64,000 bases of DNA from Calycina herbarum. Its lineage: Eukaryota; Ascomycota; Leotiomycetes; Helotiales; Pezizellaceae. Shown here piece by piece: positions 22,158 to 32,652 of this stretch. Both the position numbers and the translations under genes were made by a program. Position 1 is the stretch's first letter. Every line of letters starts with the position of its first letter. The stretch lies in the NCBI GenBank assembly GCA_001414485.1, contig LLEY01000106.1, forward strand, positions 124,001 through 188,000, in the 5' to 3' direction. The notes beneath the pieces were generated by a model. That model was not told the DNA's origin and ran no database searches. It worked only from the letters and a program-made list of their open reading frames with translations.

Positions 22158-23325
22158 ATGGCCATCTCAACTGAAATTCCACAGACCGTTGACTGGGCGG
22201 GAAAGAAGGTCCCTGTCTACCCTATGGAGACAATTGACTTTTCACGACTACTTTCTCAAGAACCAGCCGAGTTGGAGAAATTGGTAAAATGTTGTCAGAC
22301 TGAAGGATTCTTCTACCTTGATCTTCAAGGTATTGATGGCCGTAGAATGTTGGAGGATCAACAAGAGACTTTACGTGTGATGGAGAATTTCTTTCAAGCT
22401 CCTATTGAAGTGAAGAATGAGTATGGACTCGTTGCTCCACATTTGGGGTGAGTAGAATGCTTCTATTTATCGTCATAATGTTGATAAAAGCAGTTATGAA
22501 CCAGTTGGTTCTCGAACTGGTGTTTTGGATGATACCAAGGATGGATATGAAATGATCAAGGTAAGCATTTGGATCCGTTTGAAGTAAAACAGCTAACAAA
22601 AAAAGGTCTCCCGCGATGAAATCCAAAGAGACTCTCCACATATCCCAAAGAACATCAAAAACAGCTCTGACATCAAGGTTTTGGAAAATTCAATTGCCGG
22701 ATCCAACATCATCACCAAATCGATTCTATCAGCTCTATCAACTGGCCTCGGTCTCACCGGAGCTTCTCGATTCGAAAACTCTCACCGAAACGATCGCCCT
22801 TCAACAAGTACCTTGGCAATGATGCACTACATCCCAACCAAACCAGTTGACCCAAAGAATATCGGTCATCAAAAACACACCGACATCAGTTCCTTGACCT
22901 TACTCTTCAGCGAGCAATGGGGCCTTCAAATCCGACCACCAGGAGCCAAAGAATTTGGATTCGTTGCACCGAGACCAGGTACAGCTGTTGTCAATGTTGG
23001 CGACTCGCTTCGATTTGCTAGTGGACTCACGATGCAATCTTGCATTCATAGAGTTGTTCCATTGAACCCTGAGGAGCATCGATACTCTATCGCTTATTTC
23101 CTCAGGGCCGAGGATGATACTATGTTGAAAGATAGTGAGGGGAGATATATTACTGCTGGTCAATGGCATGACGAGAAGTTCTTCGCCTTCCTTGCTTCAG
23201 CAGAGGAGCAGGCAAAGGCGCCAAAGTATTTGATTTTGGGTGGGATGAGGGAGGGTGAGCCGGTTGAAGAGGCAAAGGCAAAGGCAAATGTTGATTTGAA
23301 TAAGGCCGAGGTTGAGGTGTACTAA
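22158..23325 (+). CDS. 2-oxoglutarate/Fe(II)-dependent oxygenase (isopenicillin-N-synthase-like fold)
   Basis: Three exons, 22158-22447, 22494-22560 and 22606-23325, with introns of 46 and 45 bases (GTGAGT...CAG; GTAAGC...AAG) encode 358 residues. The start at 22158 is an ATG in the context CATCATGGCC. The N-terminal DIOX_N region is seen around residues 18-120 (VPVYPMETIDFSRL; CQTEGFFYLDLQG). The catalytic core has the iron ligands His210 and Asp212 (HQKHTDISSLTLL) and His267 (CIHRV), and the 2OG-binding Arg278-x-Ser280 (HRYSIAYFLR). These enzymes hydroxylate, desaturate or cyclise small molecules in primary or secondary metabolism; the substrate here is unknown. The neighbours give no hint of a metabolite cluster. 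Confidence 0.9.
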
Positions 23326-23514
23326 ATGTTGTATTTTTGGTGATTAGCTCATTTGTTTATTCTGAAATACTATCCGATGTTTGGTATTTTGAGCTCCGGT
23401 TTACAAAAATTTGATTCCGCGCCTTGAGTGATGTGATCTAGAGTGGGAAGTCCTTAAGTTGAAAGCTATAATACTACCACCGCTTCAGTTGGTAGGTTTA
23501 TTGATGCTAACGTT

Positions 23515-24999
23515 CAACGTTCGGCATCTGGAAGAGGATTCCAGAGATTCCAGGATTCCATTCCATAGTGGAACCTTCCAGACAAGGTCTAAAATAGAAG
23601 CCTTCCTTCCAGAGGATCGCTCTGGAATTCCAGAGGCTCCAGAGCATATATATATAGCTTTTTGACCAATAGGAGTATAAGGATTATATATGGAGAAGTG
23701 AAAATTAGTAGTATATTACGAATTGGTACTGTATTACGAATTAGTACTATATTGTGAATTGGTATTGTATTACTATCTACTCATCCTCTGCTATAAGAAT
23801 ACGCTCAATCTCTTCCTCACTTAATAGTTCTAAAATCTCCTCTGTAATTATACCCCAATCGCGAAGGCATATAACCCACTTCAGCTTCTTGTCCCCAATT
23901 CTACAACGATCTCTTATAATAATACGTCCTCTATCAGAAAATACACGCTCAGAAGAGGCGGAAGTTGCTAGGATTCCAAGATAATCTCGAGCCATTTGAA
24001 ACAAGATAGGGTAATTGTACTGCTTTCCAAGCCAGTATTTCATAACCTATTCGTTATCCTCTTCATTATTACATTGTAGTATATCCTTTCCCTTCTCGAA
24101 TTGATCCTTCATACCACGAAGTAGTATACGAACCGACATTGCTTTAACACTAGGGCGTAGATGCGAGAAAAGGGTTCTTATCGACTCTTGTTTAATAAGG
24201 CAGAAGGGTAAATTGTTCGAGGTAATAAAGGCCACGAGAAGTTATATGTAAAGAGCGTCCTATTCTACACAAGCTTGCTCTTACTCTTCCTTCATAGTTA
24301 GAGCAGGGGTAAAGAAACCTTGAGGATTTTTACCTTACGCCTTTAATATACCCTCTTCCTTTACTGATATAGGAATACCCTTATAATAGTTAACGTAATA
24401 GGTTCGGAAACTAGCAGATCCATCAATCTTACGCTTTATACTTCTCGCTACCCAATTGTACAGCCAGGAAAGCCACAAGTGACTAGTATCTTATCAGGTT
24501 CGTCGTAGATAATCGCTCAGTTGAATAGAGGCTTCTTGCCCTTAAAGAAGTAGTTGTCGGTCTTCGAAAGAGGTAGGATAGCCTTATTCACTCGATTTTA
24601 GAAGAGAGAAGGGAGTCGTAGGCTTCGTAGACTTCGTACAGTTTGTGGACTTTGCGAACTTTGCGGAGAACGAGTAGGAGAGCTAGTACTGATACTCTTG
24701 AACGAGTAGGCGTAAGATGTGGTGGCGCCATTATAGAGGTGGTGTTGTTGACATATAGGTTAACTTAGACGAAATAGAATTAAATATAATATTAGTTTAG
24801 AGTATACCAAGACTAAATAGCGGCTTCTGATTGGTTTAACGGACCGGATTAACTAGTTTCCGGGTTATGTGATCTAGTGTTATAGAATTCCATAACACTT
24901 CCATAACACTTATAGAATTTTCCAGATTTATTTCAAATGGAAGGGAATGTTCCAGGAGGGGGGTCTGGAATGGAATGGAATTCCAGATGCCGAACGTTG
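23515..24999 (-). mobile_element. hAT transposon, complete ends, internally deleted, 1485 bp
   Basis: The element is bounded by a perfect 19-base terminal inverted repeat, CAACGTTCGGCATCTGGAA at 23515-23533 and its complement at 24981-24999, and by a perfect 8-base target duplication CTAACGTT at 23507-23514 and 25000-25007. An 8-base TSD is diagnostic of hAT. Subterminal TTCCAGA-like motifs cluster inside both ends (23530-23645; 24900-24980). The minus strand carries remnants of transposase: an N-terminal part about 24240-24750 with stops, and the C-terminal dimerisation domain at 23777-24043. The length is about half that of autonomous fungal hATs, so the middle of the transposase was lost. 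Clean ends suggest it was mobilised in trans by a full-length relative. Confidence 0.93.
23777..24235 (-). pseudogene. hAT transposase remnant with C-terminal dimerisation domain
   Basis: Two adjoining frames read in the same phase through one stop at about 24044: the first resembles the start of the transposase body (SNNLPFCLIKQESIRTLFSH), the second the hAT dimerisation motif (YPILFQMARDYLGILATSAS, SSERVFSD, LKWVICLRDWG). The junction brings two normally distant parts of the protein together, consistent with an internal deletion that removed the catalytic core. The remnant cannot encode an active transposase. Confidence 0.85.
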
Positions 25000-25220
25000 C
25001 TAACGTTATCTTATTTGGTATTCCTTTTAGCTCACGTACAAATAATTATTTACTTAAATTTAAATTCAAAACATCTATGCCAGCTTCCTAGCACAACATA
25101 ACCAAATGAGCTCCGGGGAATCCTTGCGCAGAAAAATCATCACCGTCACTTCTCAAATTTAAAGCAATTGTTTCAACTTTCTAGCATAATATAATAGTTT
25201 AAATGTTGATCCTTGTTCCA

Positions 25221-26906
25221 TCAGTAGATACAAAAGACCTCAGCTTCGTAATCTTTTGGTAGACCCTCGCATACTCGCCCATGCATGATATCGGAATACC
25301 CCCGATCTGACTCGGGTTCCATGCAGTTTTCAATCTCCCTCTCAATTAACAAGCAAGCTCCAACAAACAGATATTTGCCCTTCTCAAACATCCGCAAAAC
25401 CAAGGGCAATGTGAAACCCGCTATTACAATGATTATGTCACCCACTTCCGAGAATATAGGTCCCCATGATGTATTGGTATGCGAAATAATCGGGGAATCC
25501 TCTTGTGCTCCGCGAGTTTTCCATGGTGGTTGGGGACGGGTGGTAAAATCCCGAAATCTAAGCTTACAGTCTTCAGAAAACCGAATCAATGTTACGCTAT
25601 CCACTCCAACAAGGTCCTCGTCTTGGGTTATGCGAGTTTGAAAGACGCCGGTAATGGTAGCCACGAAAATACCTCGCAGTCGCAAGATCTTGCATTCAAG
25701 GGGATCCAATAGTCGAGGCTCCATTTCAACGACTGGGAATCCTTTGCTGGCATTGAATTTCGTAGCACACACGATATGATAAGTTTGGACGTATCCTTGT
25801 TTCGTTGTAAAATCAGTGACCCATGAAGCGAGTTCAGAATTACTGGACACTGGCTTTTGTTCCGACTCGGCTAGAAGTAGAGGTATCATATTCTTCCTGA
25901 TGAAAGCACGAGACACGATGGTGTATATCTCTTCCTTGGAAAGTCTGTAATCGACAGGAATGTCATTTCGAGAAGGGTTGTCAAATGCCATACATTGGAA
26001 AGCGTAAATCTTGTCATGAAAATCTGTGGCTGCTTGATCGCGGAATGTGATGAGGAGGCTTGGTAGGTATTGATTGAGTGGAGGAGAAGAATTTACCGCA
26101 TCTCTGGTATTCGAAATGTTCATTGGAGAATCCCTTTGGTGACGAATTCCTCTCATGAGCGACGGCCAATCTTTTTCTAACGGCTTTGCCACTTTCTGAA
26201 CCTCCTCATCTGTCCAATCCCCAAATCTTACTCGCAGATCCCACCTGCTTTGGTAGATTTTGAATTTTTCACACAGGCTTTCGAATGACATTGGTTTTGA
26301 ATCACCCAAGTGAACGATTACTTTGTTGGTGTGAACTACCTCTTGCACAATCCATGCTCTTGACCACCAAGGATTTCTTGTAAATATATCATGACAAGAT
26401 TCCCATTCAAGCTCGTATCCTGGTAAGCTGGCGAACACAGTTGGCTCTGCTGATAGTTTGTCGCAAAAGTCAATAGCCAATTGTCCGTTTGGCATTTCCC
26501 CTAGCCAGACTACAACCCTTTGAGCGCCACCAACCGCATAAATATCCCTCATTTTCGAGACCTGCTGATTTCGCTCAGCTATGTCTGACTGATTGATGCA
26601 AAGAGCATCAACCCAAAGGACCTTTGCTTGGTGAGAATCGCGAAGATGACGGAGGGCAGTTGCTAAGTTTCGAGTAACTTGATGAATTTGGCCGTGGAGG
26701 AGAATTGGTACGACGTCTGTGGAATTGCCCCATGTGTATGACAAGGCTTCAAATTTGGGATTGTTCACAAAGCCGGTGTTGAAGACTTCACACTCGATAT
26801 CGGCCGCAAAATTGGGGGAGGGAAATAGCGATAGGAGTCGGATTGGATGAGCATGGTTGGAATCCAACGGTTCGTACCTGAAGGTGTTTTTTGGATTGTT
26901 CTCCAT
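25221..26906 (-). CDS. HET-domain protein (heterokaryon incompatibility family)
   Basis: The frame encodes 561 residues from ATG 26906, chosen for its CACCATGG context; the frame stays open upstream to about 27053, with weaker in-frame ATGs in between. The N-terminal HET domain is unmistakable: FEALSYTWGN, VTRNLATALRHLR, LWVDALCINQSDIAERNQQV and VWLGE, then WWSRAWIVQEV. The C-terminal half has the usual weakly conserved fungal extension, including FRDQAATDFHDKIYAFQCMA. HET proteins trigger cell death after non-self recognition between fusing hyphae; whether this one does so is unknown. There is no NACHT, STAND or other partner domain in the polypeptide or next to it. The next gene upstream is on the same strand but 650 bases away. 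Confidence 0.9.
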   Translation of the reverse strand: MENNPKNTFRYEPLDSNHAHPIRLLSLFPSPNFAADIECEVFNTGFVNNPKFEALSYTWGNSTDVVPILLHGQIHQVTRNLATALRHLRDSHQAKVLWVDALCINQSDIAERNQQVSKMRDIYAVGGAQRVVVWLGEMPNGQLAIDFCDKLSAEPTVFASLPGYELEWESCHDIFTRNPWWSRAWIVQEVVHTNKVIVHLGDSKPMSFESLCEKFKIYQSRWDLRVRFGDWTDEEVQKVAKPLEKDWPSLMRGIRHQRDSPMNISNTRDAVNSSPPLNQYLPSLLITFRDQAATDFHDKIYAFQCMAFDNPSRNDIPVDYRLSKEEIYTIVSRAFIRKNMIPLLLAESEQKPVSSNSELASWVTDFTTKQGYVQTYHIVCATKFNASKGFPVVEMEPRLLDPLECKILRLRGIFVATITGVFQTRITQDEDLVGVDSVTLIRFSEDCKLRFRDFTTRPQPPWKTRGAQEDSPIISHTNTSWGPIFSEVGDIIIVIAGFTLPLVLRMFEKGKYLFVGACLLIEREIENCMEPESDRGYSDIMHGRVCEGLPKDYEAEVFCIY

Positions 26907-27554
26907 GGTGTGGTTGTTGGTCGAAGAATGTGATTGATGAGGGACTGTGTAAGCTGGGAGTGCCTCGGGTGTTACGGTAACACTTGGTATGTTGGGAAGG
27001 AACGACCAGGAGCGAAAGTCAGTGTTTTTCATATACATGTTTACTTTACTCAATCAAAACATAAGACTTACGAAAGTACAAACAATAATTACGATTTGCT
27101 CTTCCATGTAATTCTGCTCCCCAAAGTTCGATTAATTCAATTGTTCTAAAGTCCTGAAATGCTAATACTTAGCAGATCTTGTCCAGGTGCGCAGTCAAGA
27201 TAGAACGAAATTTTATGGGAGGCTCGCATTCGCCGTGGTGAGGAAAGAACGACCATGATGTAATGCAGAGAAGGAGTGACCAGTCCACCCATATATTCCC
27301 AATAGTCCACGACGAAGATCCAGTACATTCACATCGTGGCTGAAGCTACCGCCGAAATACCAGCTGTCAGCAAGCCCACTTTGGCAATTTAAATAAGCGA
27401 GTATTGTTTCATTGGCAACCTACATCACTTCAACATTTGACGGCAAAATGATTCCTATACCTACACACGAGCAGCCCCAGCAAGTAGCAACCCACTCCCA
27501 GTATGATTTCCCTTTTCCATTTTCACATTTCACCAGCCTGTTTCCTTCCTCACC
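26907..27554. promoter_or_regulatory. Promoter region of the HET gene
   Basis: Both neighbours are minus-strand, so the right part is the 3' flank of the gene at 27555 and the left part the HET promoter and leader. A GTAAGTCTTATG donor-like site at about 27060-27075 on the minus strand hints at an intron in the leader. No independent gene is supported. Confidence 0.35.
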
Positions 27555-28163
27555 TCACAGCTTAAGATCTTCTTCAATAATCTCCAGGAGAGTACTCAAG
27601 GCCACTCCTCTCTCAGTAGCATCCTCCATCTTATCAATGCCTTCGAAAATTGGTTTGAACCCTGGGAATGACGCAATAAATACCTCCGCAATCTCCTCCT
27701 TCTGCTGATCTCCGCTAACTGTAGGATTGTCACAATGCTTTCCATATGCATCCAACTGTAACGCCAGCTTCTCTAGTACGGTGGCTCTAAAGCGGACTTG
27801 CTGTTGTTTCACTCGATGCGCTTCTTCTTCCCGAATTTCTTCCAAGCGTGTTACAACAATCTCCAACACATCTGTATACTTAGCCTTCCGCCTAACCTTT
27901 GTAGCTTGAATCTCCATGGCTTTGACAATTGCGCGGACCGACCAATTGGCATTGATACCGATTCCCAAACCCTTCAGCATTGCTGGGATTGCGGCAATTG
28001 TTCCCTGTTCCTGTTGGACGCGATGGTACTTTGGGTAAACCTCGACCTTGGCTATGTCTTCGAGGGCTTCTTCAAGGGCTTGTAGAGCCTGAAGAAAAAG
28101 AGGTGAGCTCACGAGAGCATGAGAGATTGCTGCGTAGTCTAAAGGGGGGGTTTCGGAAGACAT
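27555..28163 (-). CDS. Hypothetical small helical protein
   Basis: A single uninterrupted frame of 202 residues starts at ATG 28163 (CCGCCATGTC). The protein is predicted to be almost all helical, with charged heptad-like stretches such as VVTRLEEIREEEAHRVKQQQ (residues about 107-126) and a conserved-looking LGIGINANWSVRAIVKAMEI before it. No signal peptide, membrane segment or known domain is visible. A likely 5' UTR intron (28209-28258: GTAAGT donor, CTAAC branch, CAG acceptor) supports that this strand is transcribed. I do not recognise the family; a fungal-specific coiled-coil protein is the most that can be said. Confidence 0.68.
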   Translation of the reverse strand: MSSETPPLDYAAISHALVSSPLFLQALQALEEALEDIAKVEVYPKYHRVQQEQGTIAAIPAMLKGLGIGINANWSVRAIVKAMEIQATKVRRKAKYTDVLEIVVTRLEEIREEEAHRVKQQQVRFRATVLEKLALQLDAYGKHCDNPTVSGDQQKEEIAEVFIASFPGFKPIFEGIDKMEDATERGVALSTLLEIIEEDLKL

Positions 28164-28617
28164 GGCGGAGGAGGATAATGGTGAAGCTGAGAGGAGACTG
28201 TTCCATATCTGGACTTTAGTTAGCAGATGAAATCTTGAGTTGTTGGGTTGGCACTTACAAGGTGAAGCAGAGGCGCGGAAAGGTGACCACGCGATCGAGA
28301 GGTCAAAAGACGCGCGGAAAGGCTGTAAAAAGGCGCGCTCTTAAGGATACAGATTAGATGAACACTTACGACCCAATGCGCATAGAAGGAACGCGTTCGG
28401 GATACTTACTCTGATATGTGTGGTCGGTGGTGTGGTTGACGCTAAGGAGGAGGAACGAGGCGGTAGAAATCTTGATATCCAGTCAACCTCGAACTTTTTC
28501 GTGACAACACACCAACCTCACCTTTTCGGCTTTTTTCGATTGACAACCCCACCGGTACTTCACCTGCACCATGGAATTTACATCCATCCCCGTCAATCTC
28601 GGGATCCCCCCCATTCA
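28164..28617. promoter_or_regulatory. Divergent promoter region with a 5' UTR intron
   Basis: The gene at 27555 is read leftwards and the pseudogene at 28618 rightwards. The minus strand shows a canonical short intron at 28209-28258 in the leader of the left gene and a second GTAAGT donor near 28365-28370. A GC-rich box region with CGCG repeats (28270-28345) may be promoter. The first 66 codons of the plus-strand frame open at 28420 are probably leader, not protein. Confidence 0.45.
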
Positions 28618-29608
28618 ATGTCACACCAAAACAACTTTCCTCCTCGCGGGGGTGGGCAACCACAAAGTCGCAACAACACCATCGACCGCCCTCTGACCCC
28701 ATTCCATCCACCCTCTCCGAGGTTTCTGTATCCATACACCCCAAACGACCGTTATTCTACCCTGCAATATGGGTCACAATATCAATACAGCAACACCCCG
28801 CCACGAAATATTTGGGGAAACTCATACAATAACATTACCCCAGCATGGCAACGCAATCAAAGCAACTATAGATTACATTCTGCCGGGCTAGAGCAGATCT
28901 TACACACTGACAACATGCTTTCTGGAAACGAGGGTCAAAATCCGAACCCATACGTGACTCCATTGATTGAACACCAGGAACCCCAGCAACACCAGAAATA
29001 GCAGTTCTTTCTTGAATTTCTGCATTCCAAGCAGATTCCGTATCAACATTTACAACTACTTCAACACTTTCTACTCTTTCAGCAATTTCTATCCCGGCAG
29101 CATCAACAGTCTCAAGAGCTAGCCGACTATCTGCGCCAAAACAGTATCAAAAACCAACCAAATCATCATATGCCACCAATTATCCCAATCATATCCAAGT
29201 ACGACCAAGGCGAGCCTACAAGAAAGCCCGGCAGCGCAGACATATGGTGCCCGGAGTACCCCAATTCACATTTTATGGGGCTTTGATTCCCGACTAGCGG
29301 ATGCATAAAAAAGCTGCAGAAGCTGAATACAAGCCGGGCAGGCCATACTCTGCTCACCACGGTGATCGTTCTTCTGGCATCTTTTTCCGAGTAGAAGATT
29401 GCCAATCAGAGACGCAAGTCAATGCATGGCTAAGGTGGAGCGATGGGTGACAACAGGTTTCCCTGGTCCATATCAAGTAGATGTAGAACCATCAACACCA
29501 ATTGTCAATACATCTCGTCCCCAATCGATTTCTCCGCAATCATGTCCTCGCCCGGAACCAGGTGACACGGATGGATTGGTCAAGCCACCACCTCCAGAAT
29601 TCATTTAA
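28618..29608 (+). pseudogene. Disabled Pro/Gln/Asn-rich gene, layout like the gene at 30561
   Basis: From ATG 28618 (MSHQNNFPPRGGGQPQSRNN) a Gln/Asn/Pro-rich frame runs to a TAG at 28999. The same frame then continues with Gln/His-rich sequence to about 29285. A second frame carries basic sequence (RPRRAYKKARQRRHMVPGVP) and, after another TAG, AAEAEYKPGRPYSAHHGDRS; a third frame is protein-like to TAA at 29606. Both TAGs could derive from CAG. The start and composition resemble the intact zinc-knuckle gene 1.9 kb downstream (MSYNRNVRPPPLGG), and the leader DNA upstream also looks related. A tandem duplicate that has decayed is the simplest reading; an undetected multi-exon gene is possible. 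Confidence 0.45.
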
Positions 29609-30560
29609 TGGGGCCAACTACAATTAGGAAGATCAGATGTTATTGCCGCTCTCAATGCTGACTTGGGTGGGTTTGTGGCTGTCTTGCAACGACCATAATT
29701 TGGGGGACGTTGTGTTTGACATTTCGGGCTTCAACTCGATATCGAAATAAAGTGAGTAGCACGAGTCCTTGTGAGCAGGAAATAAAGCTAATATTTGTGT
29801 ACGTCATTTCAAGCAAGGGGAGGAGTTTTTTCATCTCTTTCTCTTCAACGCCTCTAAAGGTGAAAGGTCTCTAAAGAACATGTTATTTTCGCATGCATAG
29901 CAAGCTGTGCTGGAGGGCGATGAATAAACTTTTTGTTTTCATTTTGTTGTTTCCTTTGTTTCTAAGTCTCATATATTTACAGACATGTTTGGGAAGTGGT
30001 GGACTATACTTTTCTCTCACCTTCTGAAGGGAATGTGCCTCTAAAGGCCACTGCATCTAAATGTTCCAGGTTTCTAAAAACCGAACTATAGATATAACAA
30101 ACTTAGCTAGTAATTGAAACGGAATAAAATAAACGTCTTCGCATTTCCAATGTTGAGGATAATGTGTGGTGCTTGGGAATTGGATCGTCTCATCTTGAGG
30201 CAGGTGTTAGTTGTAATGAATTGCTATGAAAGAGAGTGGGCGGAGTAGTGTTAGGAGAAGCGTTTCACCATTCCCTTAAGATAAATTTTACATTTAAAAT
30301 TGATGAACAAGAAGAAAAAGCTTTACTTTGAGCTTACAAAAAGCTAGAACAGCACTTCCCATTTCAAAAGGTGGATTGAGTTGAGCTAGAGCTAGCTCAC
30401 CGCTAGCGTTGCGAACTCGAGGATCGTCAACACCCCCAAAGAAAGTTCGCGACACCACACACAAGCACACCCGCCTGGACCTTTTCGACCCTTCACCATT
30501 GATACCCTCACAGGAATACTTAAATCGCATTCCAATTCTTTCGATCTCGCGATCATTCAA
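29609..30560. other. Intergenic region with scattered TCTAAAG words
   Basis: No gene seen. The word TCTAAAGG/GTCTAAAG or close variants recur (about 29855, 29870, 30030, 30050), without a regular period. The last 170 bases before the next ATG are rich in CACACA and CCC and resemble the leader of the pseudogene at 28618. Confidence 0.4.
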
Positions 30561-31993
30561 ATGTCATACAATCGCAACGTTCGCCCGCCTCCTTTAGGGG
30601 GGACTGGGGACCAAGATAATCGCAACAACAACAATTCTGGCCCTCGTCATCCTCCACCCCCACCTCAAAATTACCCGCCGCCTCATCACCGAGGAGCTAG
30701 TAGTTCAAACAATCCTAGGGTAAACCCCTTCAGTCCTCAAAACCGGCAAATCAACAACACCATGGCCACAGGATGGCAAAACCAAAACCGCAACCTCAAC
30801 ATGCCTTCTGCCAATAGAGCGCCAACTTTACACAGCAGCGATAGCATGCTTCCTGTACCTGGGGGCCAGACTCGAAGCCTCTACTTGCCTACTCCAATGA
30901 ACATGGGCCAAAACAACCTCCCAGCTCCCAACCCATACGCATATGGGTACCCTCAAAACCAACAACGGCAATTGCAGCCATCCCAGCAGCCCTCATCGCT
31001 CCCAGAAGCACAACAACTTTGCCAAAATATGCAACCTTCCCCGGCTATCACTGGAATGCCTTATAACAGCGACCAACTTGGTGGAAACATGGCCCTCTTC
31101 AATGAATTCATGCATTTGGTAGCAGTGCGGGAAGCCAACCCCCAAGCTACCTTTCATATTGTTATCCCGCCAGCTGCCGCCCAACAAACTACCACCCAAC
31201 AAGCCGCCGCCGACCCTGGACAGCCCGAGTGGGCAAAAAACAAGAAAAATAATCGGCGTGGACGTCCTCGCACCGGCAAAAAGAAGCGAGGTCATGAGGA
31301 GGTTTCGGAATCAGGGGACGAGGATGAACTTCCCAAAGTGCATCCCAAACTCCGATATGTTCAAAATATGAAGCACAAAGAGAATTTCGTAAAGAAAAAG
31401 CCAGAGGAGCTTAACTGCTCTCTTTGCCACGAAAATGGGCATCACTGCAAATATTGTAATCGTCCTCCAGGACCAGAAGGCATAAATTGTAAGTAACTCT
31501 TTTCCCTTGCTGCCTTCAGCACTAATATTTCGCAGACGCATGCCCAAAATGTGGCATCAACACTCACATCATCGATGACTGTCCCGAAATGCCCAGCAGA
31601 GCCACACAGAGAGACAAATGGGAAAAGGAAATGGCCCACTTGTTGGTAAAGACATGCATCAACATGGTGCCATTTGCCACGATTACCGACATTCGCACCC
31701 TCAACTATTTCCAAAAACAAGGTCGCTTCCCATTATCCCCGGCAGAAGCAAAGGCTCGGAACCAGGCAGGGGAATTCGAACAATACAGAGGCGAGGACAA
31801 CGCTACAACGAGAGCACACACATATCAGCCGGATCCAAGATGGGGAAACGGTACAATGCTCCAGGAGTATCCCATCGGTACTTTTGCAATGCCCGCCACT
31901 CAAAATGCAGCTTCGTCAAACGAAACACCAAAGGCTCCCACCGGTGCTGTCGATATGGAGGAGGATGACTTGATATCGTTTTCGTCTGGGTGA
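30561..31993 (+). CDS. AT-hook and zinc-knuckle protein with Pro/Gln/Asn-rich N-terminus
   Basis: Two exons, 30561-31488 and 31536-31993, joined by a 47-base intron (GTAAGT, CACTAAT branch, GCAG), encode 461 residues. Residues 1-200 are low-complexity Pro/Gln/Asn. An AT-hook-like basic patch follows (RRGRPRTGKKKRG, about 230-242). Then comes a series of Cys/His sites: CSLCHENGHHCKYC in the first exon and, across the intron, YACPKCGINTHIIDDC, together like two zinc knuckles. The C-terminus holds WEKEMAHLLVKTCINMVPFATI and an acidic end (DMEEDDLISFSSG). Nucleic-acid binding in the nucleus is the natural inference. No exact family is known to me. Confidence 0.8.
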
Positions 31994-32652
31994 AGGACCT
32001 GGTGGACATATAACCCTGCTTGTTCGAGAGAATCTACACATCCCTCTGAGAGGGTGATGATACGTTTGAAATGTATCGGATTGACTGAGGTTTTTGAAAG
32101 ACCGGTCATCTCATAGGACTTGCATAAGGAAGAATGTTTTTTTGTACACACAGAAGAATAAAAGGAATTTGTTGATGAGATGGCTTTAATTGCGTGACAT
32201 GTCGTTGAGACTAAGTTATTACCTAAGACTGAACCCCTTTTACAAATACGAGATAGATGATCGTCCCATTTCCCAGATCCCCGAAAAGCGGGACGACCTC
32301 AGACTATTATATACTTCCTGATTCTACACCACCACGGTGTCACAATTTGATATTCTTACCTTTGGGGTTGAGACGAGAGGTTATTGTGCAAGGCAGGGTG
32401 AGTTTAAGTCACGGTGATTGCATTCGAGATGGCGGTAAACTATTGTATTCTCTACTGATGAAAGCTTCTTTTTGAAGCAAGAACTCAGATTTAACTCATT
32501 TAAAAGCGTAAACTCATTTAAGAGTGTAATTCCACCCTCAAAGGGTGTAAACTCATTTTTCAGAGTATGATATAACCCTCGAAGGGTGAACTGAGTATGC
32601 AAATACAAAGAAAAGAATAAAAGAAATTGTGAACCATTAAGATCCACCAGCA
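31994..32652. other. Intergenic region with short direct and inverted repeats
   Basis: No gene is supported. At 32464-32478 GCTTC-TTTTT-GAAGC can form a hairpin. At about 32490-32590 the words AACTCATTT and (C)ACCCTCRAAGGGTG recur, the latter palindromic, giving a small array of repeats. This may be a 3' UTR/terminator region or a fragment of an unknown repeat. Confidence 0.4.

Noticed and set aside
22158..27053. Secondary-metabolite cluster around the 2OG oxygenase
   Set aside because: No polyketide synthase, NRPS, terpene synthase, P450 or transporter lies nearby; a hAT element and a HET gene flank it.
27412..27708. Possible plus-strand exon with a GTATGA donor near 27500
   Set aside because: Splice signals occur by chance, and the proposed downstream exon is antisense to the coding end of the gene at 27555.
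28420..28617. N-terminal extension of the pseudogene at 28618
   Set aside because: The 66 extra codons look like leader sequence; the MSHQNN start matches the start of the related gene at 30561.
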